64,000 bases of DNA from Tepidicella xavieri (GTDB lineage: Bacteria; Pseudomonadota; Gammaproteobacteria; Burkholderiales; Burkholderiaceae_C): the NCBI RefSeq assembly GCF_004363315.1, contig NZ_SNYL01000011.1:30315-94314 (forward strand), in the 5' to 3' direction. Under the pieces are notes generated by a model, which was not told the DNA's origin, ran no database searches, and saw nothing but the letters and a program-made list of their open reading frames with translations. Positions 1 to 8,564 of the stretch are shown piece after piece. Made by a program: the position numbers and the translations under genes. The first letter of the stretch is position 1; every line of letters begins with the position of its first letter.

Positions 1-1
1 C

Positions 2-208
2 CTCCCCCCAGCGCAGGGCCGAACCCTGGCCTTCAGCCTGGGGACGCGCAACTCCTTCGTCGTGCTGCCCATTGCCCTGACGCTGCCCGGCGGCTGGGAG
101 GTGGCGGCGGTGGTCATCGTCGCGCAGTCGCTGGTGGAACTGTTTGGGATGGTGTTTTACGTGTGGGTCGTTCCCAGATACCTGTTCCCTGACGCTGGGG
201 GCCACTGA
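2..208 (+). CDS. Arsenic resistance permease, ACR3/bile acid:sodium symporter family (3' fragment)
   Basis: Only the last 68 codons are in the window; the gene starts upstream of base 1. The visible peptide is hydrophobic and contains the stretch TRNSFVVLPIAL, then a membrane helix ending FYVWVVPRYLFP. This is how proteins of the bile-acid symporter/ACR3 superfamily annotated as arsenic permeases usually end. The likely role is efflux of arsenite or a related anion across the inner membrane. It stands apart from the complete ars operon near 39-42 kb. Substrate is inferred from family only. Confidence 0.6.
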   Translation, partial: LPPAQGRTLAFSLGTRNSFVVLPIALTLPGGWEVAAVVIVAQSLVELFGMVFYVWVVPRYLFPDAGGH

Positions 209-246
209 CAGTATGATGCCATCCACCGGATTTGGTGCATTGCAGC

Positions 247-2298
247 ATGCTTGACGTCTTACAGATTTCAGACCCCGTCGCGGTTTTCGCGCTGGTGGCC
301 TTCCTGATCTTGCTGGCGCCCATCGTGATGGGCCGCTGGCAACTGCCCGGCACGATCGGCCTGTTGCTCGCCGGGGCCGTGCTTGGGCCCAACGGGCTGG
401 GCGTGCTCGCGCGCGATCAGTCCTTCGTGCTGTTCGGCACCGTGGGGCTGCTGTACATCATGTTCACCGCCGCGCTCGAAATCGACATGGTGGTGCTCAA
501 GCGTTCCAAGTTCCACAGCATCGTGTTCGGGCTGTGTACCTTTGCCATTCCTCAAGGCTTGGGCACGCTGGTGGGACATTACGTGCTCGGCTTTTCCTGG
601 CCGGCGGCGATTTTGCTGGCCTCGCTGTTTGCCTCACACACCTTGCTGGCCTATCCGATTGCCAGCCGTCTGGGCATTGCGCGCAATACCGCGGTCACCA
701 CGGCGGTGGGCGGCACCATCATCACCGACACGCTGGCGCTGCTGGTGCTGGCGGTGATTGCCGGGCTGACACGGGGGGAGGTGGACGAATACTTCTGGTA
801 CCGGCTGGGGGCCAGCCTCGGGTTGTATGTGTTTGCCATCCTCTACGGGCTGCCCAAGCTGGCGCGCTGGTTTTTCCGGCACGTCGGGCGCGACGGGGTC
901 ACCGAGTTCGTGTTCGTGCTTGCGGTGGTGTTCGGCTGCGCCAGCCTGTCGCACGCGGCGGGCTCCGAGCCCATCGTGGGGGCCTTCTTGGCCGGCTTGG
1001 CGCTGAACCGCCTCATTCCCCACAACAGCACGCTGATGAACCGCATCCAGTTCACCGGCGAGGCGATTTTCGTGCCGTTCTTTCTGCTGTCGGTGGGCAT
1101 GTTGCTGGACGTTCGCGTGTTTCTGGCGGATGGGCGGGCCTTGCTCATCACCACGGCCATGGTGGCGACGGTGACGGTGAGCAAATGGCTGGCTGCCCGG
1201 CTGAGCAGTTTGCTGCTGGGGTATAGCCCGGCGCAAGCCCGGGTGGTGTTTGGCTTGAGCGTGGCGCAGGCCGCGGCCACGCTGGCGGCCACCGTGGTGG
1301 GCTACGAGATCGGCCTGTTCGATGATGCGGTGGTCAACGGCGCCATCGTCATGATTTTGGTGACTTGCGTGATCGCGCCCTGGCAGGTGGACCGTTATGG
1401 ACGCCTGGTGGCGCAGGACAGTGCCGACGCGCCCGTGCTGGCGCCCACGGAGCGACAGCGCATCCTGACGGCCCTGTCGGAACGCTCGCCTTCGCGCCAC
1501 TTGCTCGATCTGGCGCTGATGCTGCGCAAGCCCGACCATGAGCAGCCGATCTACCCGATCACCGTGGTGCAGGACAACGGCAACACCACGCCCCAGGTGG
1601 CCGGGGCCGAGCAGGTGCTCAGCGACGCGGTCAGCTACCTGTCGCAGGCCGAGGTGCCAGCCTCGCCCCTGACCCGCATCGACCTCAACCTGGCCTCTGG
1701 CATCTTGAAGGCGCGGCGGGAGCTCAACGCCACCGAAGTGGTGATGGGCTGGAGCGAGCAGAGCCGGGCGCCCGAGTTCTTCTTCGGTTCGCTGATGGAG
1801 AACCTGCTGCGGGATCGCGATTTCTCCTTGGTGGTGCTGCGCCCGCGCGAGCCCTTGAACACGACGCGCCGCCTGTTGCTCGCCATCCCGCCGGAGGCGG
1901 ATCTGGAGCCTGGCTTTCAGGCCGGGGTCGGGCTCATCAAGCGGCTGTCGCATCAGCTCAGCGCGCCGGTCATGGTGTTGACCGAAGAGGAGGGGGCGCA
2001 GCGCATCTTCAAGCGGCTGCGCGCCATCAAGCCCGACTGCGATCTGGTGCCCGGCAAGCTGCCGCGCTGGGCGGGGTTGCGCCGTGTGCTGCAAGAGCAC
2101 TACCGCGACGGCGACCTGATCGTCCTGCTGGGCGCCCGCCAGGGCGGCCTGGCCTGGAAGCCGGTGATGACCCGCCTGCCCGAGGACTTGGCCGACACCT
2201 TCCCGAAAGCCAACCTGCTGGTGGTGTACGCCGGCGAGCCGGATCGGGAAAACACCTTGTCCATCGTCAATCCGGAGCCCGCCACGCGCATGGCGTAA
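247..2298 (+). CDS. Cation:proton antiporter, CPA2/KefB-like, with C-terminal USP-like region
   Basis: A 683-residue inner-membrane protein. Residues about 1-390 form the Na+/H+ exchanger fold of the CPA2 family, with many hydrophobic helices and the conserved pore segment SEPIVGAFLAGLALNRLIP. Residues about 420-680 are soluble. They resemble universal-stress/nucleotide-binding domains rather than the TrkA-N domain usual in KefB/KefC. The expected role is K+ or Na+ export in exchange for protons. The reading frame is open from a TTG at 232, but the ATG at 247 gives the standard N-terminus (MLDVLQISDP). No strong ribosome binding site is visible for either start. The ion specificity is unknown. 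Confidence 0.85.
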   Translation: MLDVLQISDPVAVFALVAFLILLAPIVMGRWQLPGTIGLLLAGAVLGPNGLGVLARDQSFVLFGTVGLLYIMFTAALEIDMVVLKRSKFHSIVFGLCTFAIPQGLGTLVGHYVLGFSWPAAILLASLFASHTLLAYPIASRLGIARNTAVTTAVGGTIITDTLALLVLAVIAGLTRGEVDEYFWYRLGASLGLYVFAILYGLPKLARWFFRHVGRDGVTEFVFVLAVVFGCASLSHAAGSEPIVGAFLAGLALNRLIPHNSTLMNRIQFTGEAIFVPFFLLSVGMLLDVRVFLADGRALLITTAMVATVTVSKWLAARLSSLLLGYSPAQARVVFGLSVAQAAATLAATVVGYEIGLFDDAVVNGAIVMILVTCVIAPWQVDRYGRLVAQDSADAPVLAPTERQRILTALSERSPSRHLLDLALMLRKPDHEQPIYPITVVQDNGNTTPQVAGAEQVLSDAVSYLSQAEVPASPLTRIDLNLASGILKARRELNATEVVMGWSEQSRAPEFFFGSLMENLLRDRDFSLVVLRPREPLNTTRRLLLAIPPEADLEPGFQAGVGLIKRLSHQLSAPVMVLTEEEGAQRIFKRLRAIKPDCDLVPGKLPRWAGLRRVLQEHYRDGDLIVLLGARQGGLAWKPVMTRLPEDLADTFPKANLLVVYAGEPDRENTLSIVNPEPATRMA

Positions 2299-2408
2299 GG
2301 ATTGGGGCCGCCAAGTTGCCGCTGGATAGCGGTGCCGCGTGTGTCGATCCGAAATATCAATCCGGAGCGGGGTTGGGGTTGCGATATTCAATCTCCCTGC
2401 CTTTGAAT

Positions 2409-2427
2409 AAAAACGATTCTCATTTAT
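2409..2427 (+). promoter_or_regulatory. Putative Fur box
   Basis: The 19-mer matches the classical GATAATGATAATCATTATC consensus at 11 positions, including the GATTCTCATT core common in proteobacterial Fur sites. It lies in an AT-rich stretch that stands out from its GC-rich surroundings, 28 bases upstream of the ATG at 2455. It suggests iron-dependent repression of the three genes that follow. Confidence 0.5.
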
Positions 2428-2454
2428 GATTTGGGTGTCACTCAGGAGATACCC

Positions 2455-2799
2455 ATGCCCTCTTTGCCCCATCCCCATGACGATCACGACGGTTACGACA
2501 TGCCGTGTGCGGAGGCCATGCTGGCCGCCACCCTGGCATTGATGACGGGGCATGCCCAGAGCGGGTGCCATCGGCATCGCGCTTTGATGGCGAAGAAGGT
2601 GACGTCTCACTTGTTCTTTCTGTCCCGTCACCCGGTGATGAGCGACAACTTTCGCGCGGTCATGGCGCGGATGCACGGCTTGTGGCGCGCGCTGGCCGAG
2701 GCCGATGTCGATGCTGCGCCCAGTGTGTGCGATGGCCTGGCGCCCGACACTGTCGAAAGGGAAGCGCCTTGGGGCGGTCGGTCTCATCCCTTGCACTGA
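2455..2799 (+). CDS. Small His-rich hypothetical protein, putatively Fur-regulated
   Basis: A 114-residue protein with a metal-binding-looking N-terminus (PHPHDDHDGYDMPC). A helical core follows with the segment CAEAMLAATLALMTGHAQSGCHRHRALMAKK. Similar short proteins sit beside DUF2325 genes in other Burkholderiales, from memory; no biochemical function is known to me. The ATG at 2455 is chosen over an upstream in-frame TTG because AGGAGA lies 5-10 bases before it. The gene is first in a tight same-strand unit with the two DUF2325-type genes and follows a Fur-box-like site. A role in iron or heme stress is inference only. Confidence 0.6.
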   Translation: MPSLPHPHDDHDGYDMPCAEAMLAATLALMTGHAQSGCHRHRALMAKKVTSHLFFLSRHPVMSDNFRAVMARMHGLWRALAEADVDAAPSVCDGLAPDTVEREAPWGGRSHPLH

Positions 2800-2812
2800 A
2801 ATGAGGCAAGCG

Positions 2813-3208
2813 ATGGACGAGAACCTGGTGCTGGCCAGACACCTTGGGCGCGTGCAGCAGCGCATGACGCACGCCGTCGGCGCCATGGCCGCGCGCATCG
2901 AGAAGTTGGAGCAGGAAGTGGTGCGTTTGCGGGCGCAATGCGTGTTGGCGCGCACCGCCTGGGCGTGGGGGCTGCCGGGCTGGGGCGGCGGTGGATGGCC
3001 GCGGCGGCCAAGCGCCCCTCAGCGGGCTGGGGCCAAGCATGCGGTGTCGCCATGGCGCGAGGCCGAGCAGGTGGTTTGCCAGACGGGCTGCGTCGGGCAT
3101 GCCCATGTCTGGCTGCAAGACGACGGCTCCTGCCGCCGCCACGGCACGCCCTGCGAACGTGTGGTCAAGCATGAGTTGACGGTGACGGCCAATGTGTCTG
3201 CCGCGTAA
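2813..3208 (+). CDS. Short DUF2325-like Cys-motif protein
   Basis: A 131-residue protein that starts 13 bases after the preceding stop, with GAGG just upstream of the ATG. Residues about 1-45 form a short coiled coil (IEKLEQEVVRLRAQ). Near the C-terminus, CQTGCVGHAHVW followed by CRRHGTPC parallels CQVGCVSHNAYW followed by CKRQGKPC in the next gene, so it looks like a truncated relative of the DUF2325 domain. Its 3' end overlaps the next start by 17 bases, implying co-translation. The function is unknown. The Cys spacing (C-x3-C, then C-x6-C) would suit metal or redox chemistry, but that is untested. Confidence 0.55.
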   Translation: MDENLVLARHLGRVQQRMTHAVGAMAARIEKLEQEVVRLRAQCVLARTAWAWGLPGWGGGGWPRRPSAPQRAGAKHAVSPWREAEQVVCQTGCVGHAHVWLQDDGSCRRHGTPCERVVKHELTVTANVSAA

Positions 3209-4466
3209 GCCAACGGCGGTGTTCCCGGCGGCCTGGTTTGAGCCGCCAGAGCGGCCTCTGGCCATCGACGTGAGCGCCGTAACACCGACCAGCGAAGCCC
3301 CCAAGCGTCGCCGCCGTTTGTGGGAGCTCAGCCCCAGTGCGGCCTGCCCAGTGTTGGGGGTGTGCCTGCCACTGGACGTTCAGCGCCGCTTGATGTCCAA
3401 ATGCGGGATCGATGTGCAAGACCGCAGCGAGTATGAGGTCCATCAAATCGCGGTGACCGAGTGCCGGCGTCGATCGGCGCTGGCCGAGCACGTGGAGCGC
3501 TGGCTGGATGAGCGTTTTGGCAGTGTCGTGCGGCGCTTGAAAGCGGTGCAGGACGAGGGCGAGCTCACGCAGCGCTGGCGGCAGGCGCGCCAGGGGCCGG
3601 GCTGGCCGGCCACGATGTGGGCGGTGCTCACGCACTCGGCTTGTCGCCTTCCGCTGGAAAACGAGGTGTTGGGCGATGTGCACATGATGCAGCACCAAGT
3701 GGGCATGGTGACCCGGGTGGAGCAGCAACGCTGGGAGGCGCTGCAACACAAGTTGGAGCGCAGTCAGGCCGAAGCGAAGCATTGGCAGGCCCGCTGGCAG
3801 GAGGCCCAGCGCGAAGCGCAGCGCCGGCTGGAGCTTGCGCAGAAAGAGGAGCTGGCGTTGCGCGGCCAAGTGGCTGCGCTCCAAGCCCAGTGCGTGGCCT
3901 TGCAGCAGCGCTTGCAGCAGGGAGGCTGCCTGGATGTGCAAGCCAGTGAGCGCTTGCAGGCCGAGGTGCGGCAGTTGAGGGAGGAGAACCAGAGCCTAAG
4001 ACGCATGCTCCGGGCCGCAGAAAGACAGCAAGCCAAAGAAGCGCCGGAGCGCGAGGCGGAACCGATTGAAGTACCTTCGGCCGACGAGGCCGAACCGTTG
4101 AGGCAGGGATGGGTGATCATGGGCCCGCAAGTCGTGCAGGGGGTGCCGAAGCGCGTCGCATGCGTGGGGGGGAGGGCGGCTCAGTTGCCGGCATATCGAG
4201 CGGTGGTGGAGGCCCATGGCTTGGAGTTGTTGCACCATGACGGCGGCGATGAGGACAGCATCAACCAATTGCCTGCCACACTGGCCGCCGCGGACTTGGT
4301 GATTTGCCAGGTGGGGTGCGTGAGCCACAATGCTTATTGGCGGGTGAAAGACCATTGCAAGCGCCAGGGCAAGCCTTGCGTGTTCGTGGAAAGTGCCAGC
4401 CGCAGCGCGTTGGAGCGGGCCATGAGCCGCGTCATCGAGGCGTGGCCGCGCTCAGCCGCTGCTTGA
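3192..4466 (+). CDS. DUF2325 domain-containing protein with long coiled coil
   Basis: A 424-residue protein. Residues about 175-290 are a Gln/Glu/Arg-rich coiled coil. The C-terminal 110 residues carry the DUF2325 signature: RVACVGGRAAQLPAYR, HHDGGDE, CQVGCVSHNAYW and CKRQGKPCVFVES. DUF2325 proteins are widespread and functionally uncharacterised; the Rossmann-like beginning (VACVGG) suggests ligand binding. The ATG at 3192 lies inside the previous gene. The whole unit appears controlled from the putative Fur site at 2409. The family call is firm, the function unknown. Confidence 0.75.
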   Translation: MCLPRKPTAVFPAAWFEPPERPLAIDVSAVTPTSEAPKRRRRLWELSPSAACPVLGVCLPLDVQRRLMSKCGIDVQDRSEYEVHQIAVTECRRRSALAEHVERWLDERFGSVVRRLKAVQDEGELTQRWRQARQGPGWPATMWAVLTHSACRLPLENEVLGDVHMMQHQVGMVTRVEQQRWEALQHKLERSQAEAKHWQARWQEAQREAQRRLELAQKEELALRGQVAALQAQCVALQQRLQQGGCLDVQASERLQAEVRQLREENQSLRRMLRAAERQQAKEAPEREAEPIEVPSADEAEPLRQGWVIMGPQVVQGVPKRVACVGGRAAQLPAYRAVVEAHGLELLHHDGGDEDSINQLPATLAAADLVICQVGCVSHNAYWRVKDHCKRQGKPCVFVESASRSALERAMSRVIEAWPRSAAA

Positions 4467-4703
4467 GGGCAGGTGGCGTCGGGGGAACTGGGCCAGGGGC
4501 AGCCCAGCGCCCGGTGTGTCACAAGGGCCGGTCGTGCGCCCTTGGCGGTTGCAGGCGGCAAGGCGCAGGCACGCGAGGCGTCTGCGTCGGGCGGCTCGGG
4601 CGAGTGTCTCAGCGGCACAGACCCAAGGATTTGCCCTGTTATGCCACCCAGGGTAGTCGCATAGAATGGCTTGAGACTCCGCAAGGAAGCGTTGGGTGCC
4701 ACC

Positions 4704-5936
4704 ATGTTGAAAAAAATCGCCGTGCAGGATGTGCGCCTGGGCATGTACATCCACGCCTTTGCCGGCTCCTGGCTCGATCACCCTTTCTGGCGCTCCAAAT
4801 TCCTGCTCGAAGACCCGGCCGATCTGCAACTGGTGCGGCAAAGCGCGGTGCGCGAGGTCTGGATCGATGTGAGCAAGGGGGCGGATGCGGCGGCCGAGGC
4901 CATGCCGGTGGCGCAGGTGGCCTCTGCCGAGCAGGTGGAGGAGGCGTTGCGCCAAGACCGCGCCGTCGAGCGGTCGCTGGAACCCACGTCCACTGCATCG
5001 GAGCTGATGCGGGCGGCAGCCATCTGCAAGAGTGCCAAGCACGCCATCACCTCGATGTTCACCGATGCCCGCATGGGCAAGGCGATCGATCAGGCCGTGG
5101 CGCGCCAGGTGGCCGAAGACATCGCCGATTCGGTCATCCGCAATGGCAATGCTCTCATCAGCCTGGCGCGCCTGAAGACGGCGGACGACTACACCTATAT
5201 GCATTCGGTGGCCGTGTGTGCCCTCATGGTGGCGTTGGCCCGGCGGCTGGGTCTGCCGGATGAGGAGGTGCGGGCGGCGGGGTTTGCCGGGCTGCTGCAC
5301 GATCTGGGCAAGATGGATGTGCCGCTGGAAGTCCTCAACAAACCCGGGCGGCTCACCGACGAGGAGTTCGAGCTGGTGCGCCAGCACCCGGCCAAGGGCC
5401 ACGAGCGCCTGCTGGCCGCCGGCATTCACCACGAACAGGCGCTGGAGGTGTGTCTGCACCACCACGAAAAGCTGGACGGCACGGGCTATCCGCACCGGCT
5501 CGCCGGCCCGCAGGTCAGCCTGATGGCGCGCATGGGCGCGGTTTGTGACGTGTACGACGCGATCACCTCGAACCGCCCCTACAAAGCGGGGTGGGACCCG
5601 GCGGAGTCGCTCGCGCGCATGGCCCAATGGGTCAACAGCCACCTGGATGGCCGGGTGTTCCAAGCGTTCGTGCGCAGCCTGGGGGTGTATCCTGTCGGGT
5701 CTTTGGTGCTGCTGAGCAATGGCAAGTTGGCGGTGGTGGTGGACCAGTCCCGCGGTTCGTTGCTCAAGCCGATCGTCAAGACGGTGTTTTCCGTCAACAG
5801 TTATGAGCGGGTGGTGCCGGAGTTGATCGACTTGTCGAGCCCGAGCTGCCGCCACACGATCGTCAAGCGGGAAGATCCGGCCAAGTGGCGCATCAGCGGA
5901 TTGGATGAAATCTGGGCGGGCTCGCTCGCGGCCTGA
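4704..5936 (+). CDS. HD-GYP cyclic-di-GMP phosphodiesterase with N-terminal DUF3391
   Basis: A 410-residue cytoplasmic protein. Residues about 1-130 match DUF3391 (IAVQDVRLGMYIHAFAGSW, then VREVWIDVSKG). The rest is an HD-GYP domain with the metal-binding HDLGKMDVP, a conserved HHEKLDGTGYP (the GYP motif) and YDAITSNRPYK. All key residues are present, so hydrolysis of c-di-GMP to GMP is expected. An upstream TTG at 4671 is in frame, but the ATG at 4704 begins the conserved domain. It runs tail-to-tail with a second HD-GYP protein, with only 17 bases between stops. Confidence 0.9.
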   Translation: MLKKIAVQDVRLGMYIHAFAGSWLDHPFWRSKFLLEDPADLQLVRQSAVREVWIDVSKGADAAAEAMPVAQVASAEQVEEALRQDRAVERSLEPTSTASELMRAAAICKSAKHAITSMFTDARMGKAIDQAVARQVAEDIADSVIRNGNALISLARLKTADDYTYMHSVAVCALMVALARRLGLPDEEVRAAGFAGLLHDLGKMDVPLEVLNKPGRLTDEEFELVRQHPAKGHERLLAAGIHHEQALEVCLHHHEKLDGTGYPHRLAGPQVSLMARMGAVCDVYDAITSNRPYKAGWDPAESLARMAQWVNSHLDGRVFQAFVRSLGVYPVGSLVLLSNGKLAVVVDQSRGSLLKPIVKTVFSVNSYERVVPELIDLSSPSCRHTIVKREDPAKWRISGLDEIWAGSLAA

Positions 5937-5953
5937 ACCCGTCCCCCCTCGCC

Positions 5954-7294
5954 TCAATGGTGGGCGGGCATCGGGTCGGCGGGGGTGGAGCCGGCAAGGT
6001 GCCCATGAACCCGCTGGTGCAAGGCCTCGACTTGATCCAGCCAGGTTTGCAGCGCATCGGGGTATTGCCCCTGCCGTCCAGCCGCCCAGCGCCGGCGAGC
6101 CTGGCGCGAGATGGCTCGCAACTGCCAGACGGCTTCTCGGGCCAGCAGCGACAACTCCTTGTGCAGCAGCGGATCGGCGTCCACGGCGTCCAGGTGGGCG
6201 AGCTGTTCTGGGGTGGCCCCAGCCTCGGCCAGCGTGCGCAGCAGTTCGTCGATCAGCCCACTGACCGCGACCAGGCCCTCTTGACGGGCCGGGGTCAAGT
6301 CGGTACACGAAGGACAGCCGCGTGGCCATTGTTGCAGGACGCGGTGTGCATCTTGCAGCACGGCGTCCGGGCGTTCCAGCACCGGCACGCTGTCGCTGCG
6401 AGGGTCTTGGGCTGGGTCCAGCACGGCGAGCACGCGCTGGATCAGCGGGCGGGCATAGCGGTGCATGTTCATGCGCAGCAATACACTCAGCCGCAATTCG
6501 CCACCGTCGTCGTGGCCGCTGATCATGGCCACCACCAAGTCGGCCAGGGCCAGTTGCTGCCCCATGAGGCTGATCTGGCGGCCGCGCAGCCCACGCGGAT
6601 AACCCGAGCCATTGAGGTATTCGTGATGCTCCATTACCGCACGCACCACCTCCTGGGGATAGACGTGGTGGCGCTCCACCAGCAGTCGGCTGACGAGGGG
6701 GTGGCTGTAGAGCTCGCGCCGTTGTTCCCGGGTGAGTTCGATCTTGGGCTGCGTGAGCACCGGGTTGAGGTGCAGCATCCCCAGGTCGTGCAGCAGGCCG
6801 GCGGCGGCGGCCATCGCGATGTCGAATTGGGGGCGCAGGGGTTCGTCGGCCATCCAGGCCATGAGCCAGGCGCTGCGCAAGGCATGTTCGTAGAGCGCAG
6901 GTCGGGCTTCGCGCGCGATGGTCAACTGCAGCGCAATCGCCTGGGGCAGAGGGATGCTTTCGATGATGTCGAGCAGGCGGTCCAGTTTCGTTGACTCTGG
7001 CACCAGCCGAGCGTAGAACGCCTCGAAGGCCAGCAACATTTCGATGCCCTGGCGAATCGCCCGACCGTCCACCATGCCCTCGATGGCCAGCGAATCCTCC
7101 AGCGGGCGGCTGAGCTGATGGGCCATCAGCCGGTCGTACAGGCCGGCATGGATGGCGGCCCCTTTGTCCAGCACCTTCATGCCCTGGGTGTTGTAGATGG
7201 CTTCCCGGGCCGTGACCGGCCTCGTGTCCGCGCAATCGATCACGGCGCGAGCCAGGTGGGCGGTGGGTGAGGGCAGGGTCTCATTCATGTGCAT
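5954..7294 (-). CDS. HD-GYP-like phosphohydrolase
   Basis: A 446-residue protein. The central region keeps an HD motif (AAGLLHDLGMLHLNP) and a GYP-type motif (MEHHEYLNGSGYPRGL), so it belongs to the HD-GYP group, although the surrounding sequence is divergent and the third metal-site region is less clear. It may hydrolyse c-di-GMP or have become a sensor. The start at 7294 is preferred because GAGGAAA precedes it; an ATG at 7309 is also open. It is convergent with the canonical HD-GYP gene and may be an ancient paralogue. Residues after about 340 are helical and unassigned. Confidence 0.75.
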   Translation of the reverse strand: MHMNETLPSPTAHLARAVIDCADTRPVTAREAIYNTQGMKVLDKGAAIHAGLYDRLMAHQLSRPLEDSLAIEGMVDGRAIRQGIEMLLAFEAFYARLVPESTKLDRLLDIIESIPLPQAIALQLTIAREARPALYEHALRSAWLMAWMADEPLRPQFDIAMAAAAGLLHDLGMLHLNPVLTQPKIELTREQRRELYSHPLVSRLLVERHHVYPQEVVRAVMEHHEYLNGSGYPRGLRGRQISLMGQQLALADLVVAMISGHDDGGELRLSVLLRMNMHRYARPLIQRVLAVLDPAQDPRSDSVPVLERPDAVLQDAHRVLQQWPRGCPSCTDLTPARQEGLVAVSGLIDELLRTLAEAGATPEQLAHLDAVDADPLLHKELSLLAREAVWQLRAISRQARRRWAAGRQGQYPDALQTWLDQVEALHQRVHGHLAGSTPADPMPAHH

Positions 7295-7351
7295 GGTTTC
7301 CTCGGCCATGCCCTGTCATGATGGGCAATAAGCATTGTGGCACAAGCCCGT

Positions 7352-8419
7352 TCAGCCCCGGGCAGGGTTGACGCCTTGGCGACGGTAGGCCGCCGGGGTC
7401 AGCCCGGTCCAATGGCGGAAGGCGCGGATGAAGCTTTTTTCGTTCTGAAACCCGACCGCTTCGGCCACTTGCTTGACGGGTTTGTGGGTGCGCAGCAGCA
7501 GCTCGCTGGCGCGTTCGCGGCGCACGGTGTCTTTGAGGTGTTGCAGCGTCGTGCCCTGTTCGTGCAGCTGACGGTGCAGGGTGCGTGCCGACATGTGCAA
7601 CAGGGCCGCCAGGCCCTCGGCGCTGTGGGTGTGCTGTGGCCGGGTGAGCAGCCATTGCCGCGCGCGTTCGACCAGCAGCCGGTCGCGTCGGTAGGGCTGC
7701 ACCATCAGCGGCAGGGCGTGTTGCAGCATGTGGGTCAGCGCCTGTTCGTCGCGGCGCAGGGGTTGTTGCAGGTAGCGGGCATCGAAACGCAGCCGTGTGG
7801 CGGGCGCGTGGAAGTGTGCCGGCTCCGGCGTGGGGAAAAGCAGGGCATAGGCCGGCCGGTAAGGGGGCGGCGCATGGGCGAAGGCGGCCGCGAGCAAAGG
7901 GATGCGTGAATCGATCAACCAGCTGCCCAGGCCCATGATGTTGCGCAGCATCGACACCAGGCAAAACTCACGCACCGGCCCCAGGTCGCGGTGCTCGTCG
8001 ATCACGACATCCACCAGCCCGTCATGGCTGTCCAGCCGCAGGGTGATGTCGTCGGTCAGCAGCCCGTGGTGGCGGCACCAGCGCTTGAGGGCCACGCCCA
8101 AGGTGGGGGCGCTGATGGAAGCGCGTGCCAGCATGCCATAGCTGCCCCAGGGCAGGCGGCGTGAAAACCAGCCCAGCGCCTCGTCGTCGAGCTCACGCAT
8201 CGCGTACCCCGACAGGCGCTCCATCTGGGTGGCCGTGATTCGGGCGGTCGGGTCTGCCAGTTGTTCCGGCGCGATCTGTGCCTGCGCCAACGCGCCCGAG
8301 GGGTCCATGCGCCGTTGGGTGTAGGCCCAGACGATGGCGCGCGCGAAGGCCATGGGCGTGTGCGCCCTGGGGGGGCGGCGGCGGGCGGCGGGGGGCGGCG
8401 TGACGGCGCGGGACGGCAT
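7352..8419 (-). CDS. AraC-family transcriptional regulator with arabinose_bd-type N-domain
   Basis: A 355-residue regulator. Residues about 30-215 resemble the N-terminal ligand domain of the OruR/ArgR-like AraC subgroup. The last 100 residues hold two helix-turn-helix motifs (LAALLHMSARTLHRQLHEQG and VKQVAEAVGFQNEKSFIRAFRHWTG), ending in the usual LTPAAYR. The frame continues open to 8668 across the divergent gene, so the ATG at 8419 is chosen. It is transcribed away from liuBCD and is probably their activator. The effector (an acyl-CoA or a branched-chain acid) is inferred. Confidence 0.85.
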   Translation of the reverse strand: MPSRAVTPPPAARRRPPRAHTPMAFARAIVWAYTQRRMDPSGALAQAQIAPEQLADPTARITATQMERLSGYAMRELDDEALGWFSRRLPWGSYGMLARASISAPTLGVALKRWCRHHGLLTDDITLRLDSHDGLVDVVIDEHRDLGPVREFCLVSMLRNIMGLGSWLIDSRIPLLAAAFAHAPPPYRPAYALLFPTPEPAHFHAPATRLRFDARYLQQPLRRDEQALTHMLQHALPLMVQPYRRDRLLVERARQWLLTRPQHTHSAEGLAALLHMSARTLHRQLHEQGTTLQHLKDTVRRERASELLLRTHKPVKQVAEAVGFQNEKSFIRAFRHWTGLTPAAYRRQGVNPARG

Positions 8420-8449
8420 GGCCGGAGTGTGCCAAAAAATACCGATCGA

Positions 8450-8480
8450 GTGGCGTGATTTGCACCCTTTTTGACGCCAC
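8450..8480. promoter_or_regulatory. Inverted repeat in the AraC-liuB divergent promoter
   Basis: GTGGCGT (8450-8456) and ACGCCAC (8474-8480) are perfect inverted copies separated by 17 bases, about two helical turns centre to centre. The right arm overlaps TTGACG, a plausible -35 element for liuB. This is a candidate operator for the neighbouring AraC regulator. No clear -10 element is evident. Confidence 0.4.
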
Positions 8481-8564
8481 GCCGCACTGGTCGGATGGCG
8501 CGGGCTGCCGCACAATCGCTCGTGCATGCCGGCTCCATCGTTCCGGCCACGAGGAAAACCAGTC

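Noticed and set aside
2..208. Idea that the partial permease at the left edge is a duplicate of acr3 at 41478-42503
   Set aside because: The C-terminal sequences (TRNSFVVLP versus TSNFFELAV) are only superfamily-related, so they are distinct permeases rather than a recent duplication.
4452..7235. A 927-codon minus-strand open frame partly antisense to the HD-GYP gene
   Set aside because: The translation is Arg/Pro/Ala-rich and matches no family, and it conflicts with two recognisable HD-GYP genes in other frames.
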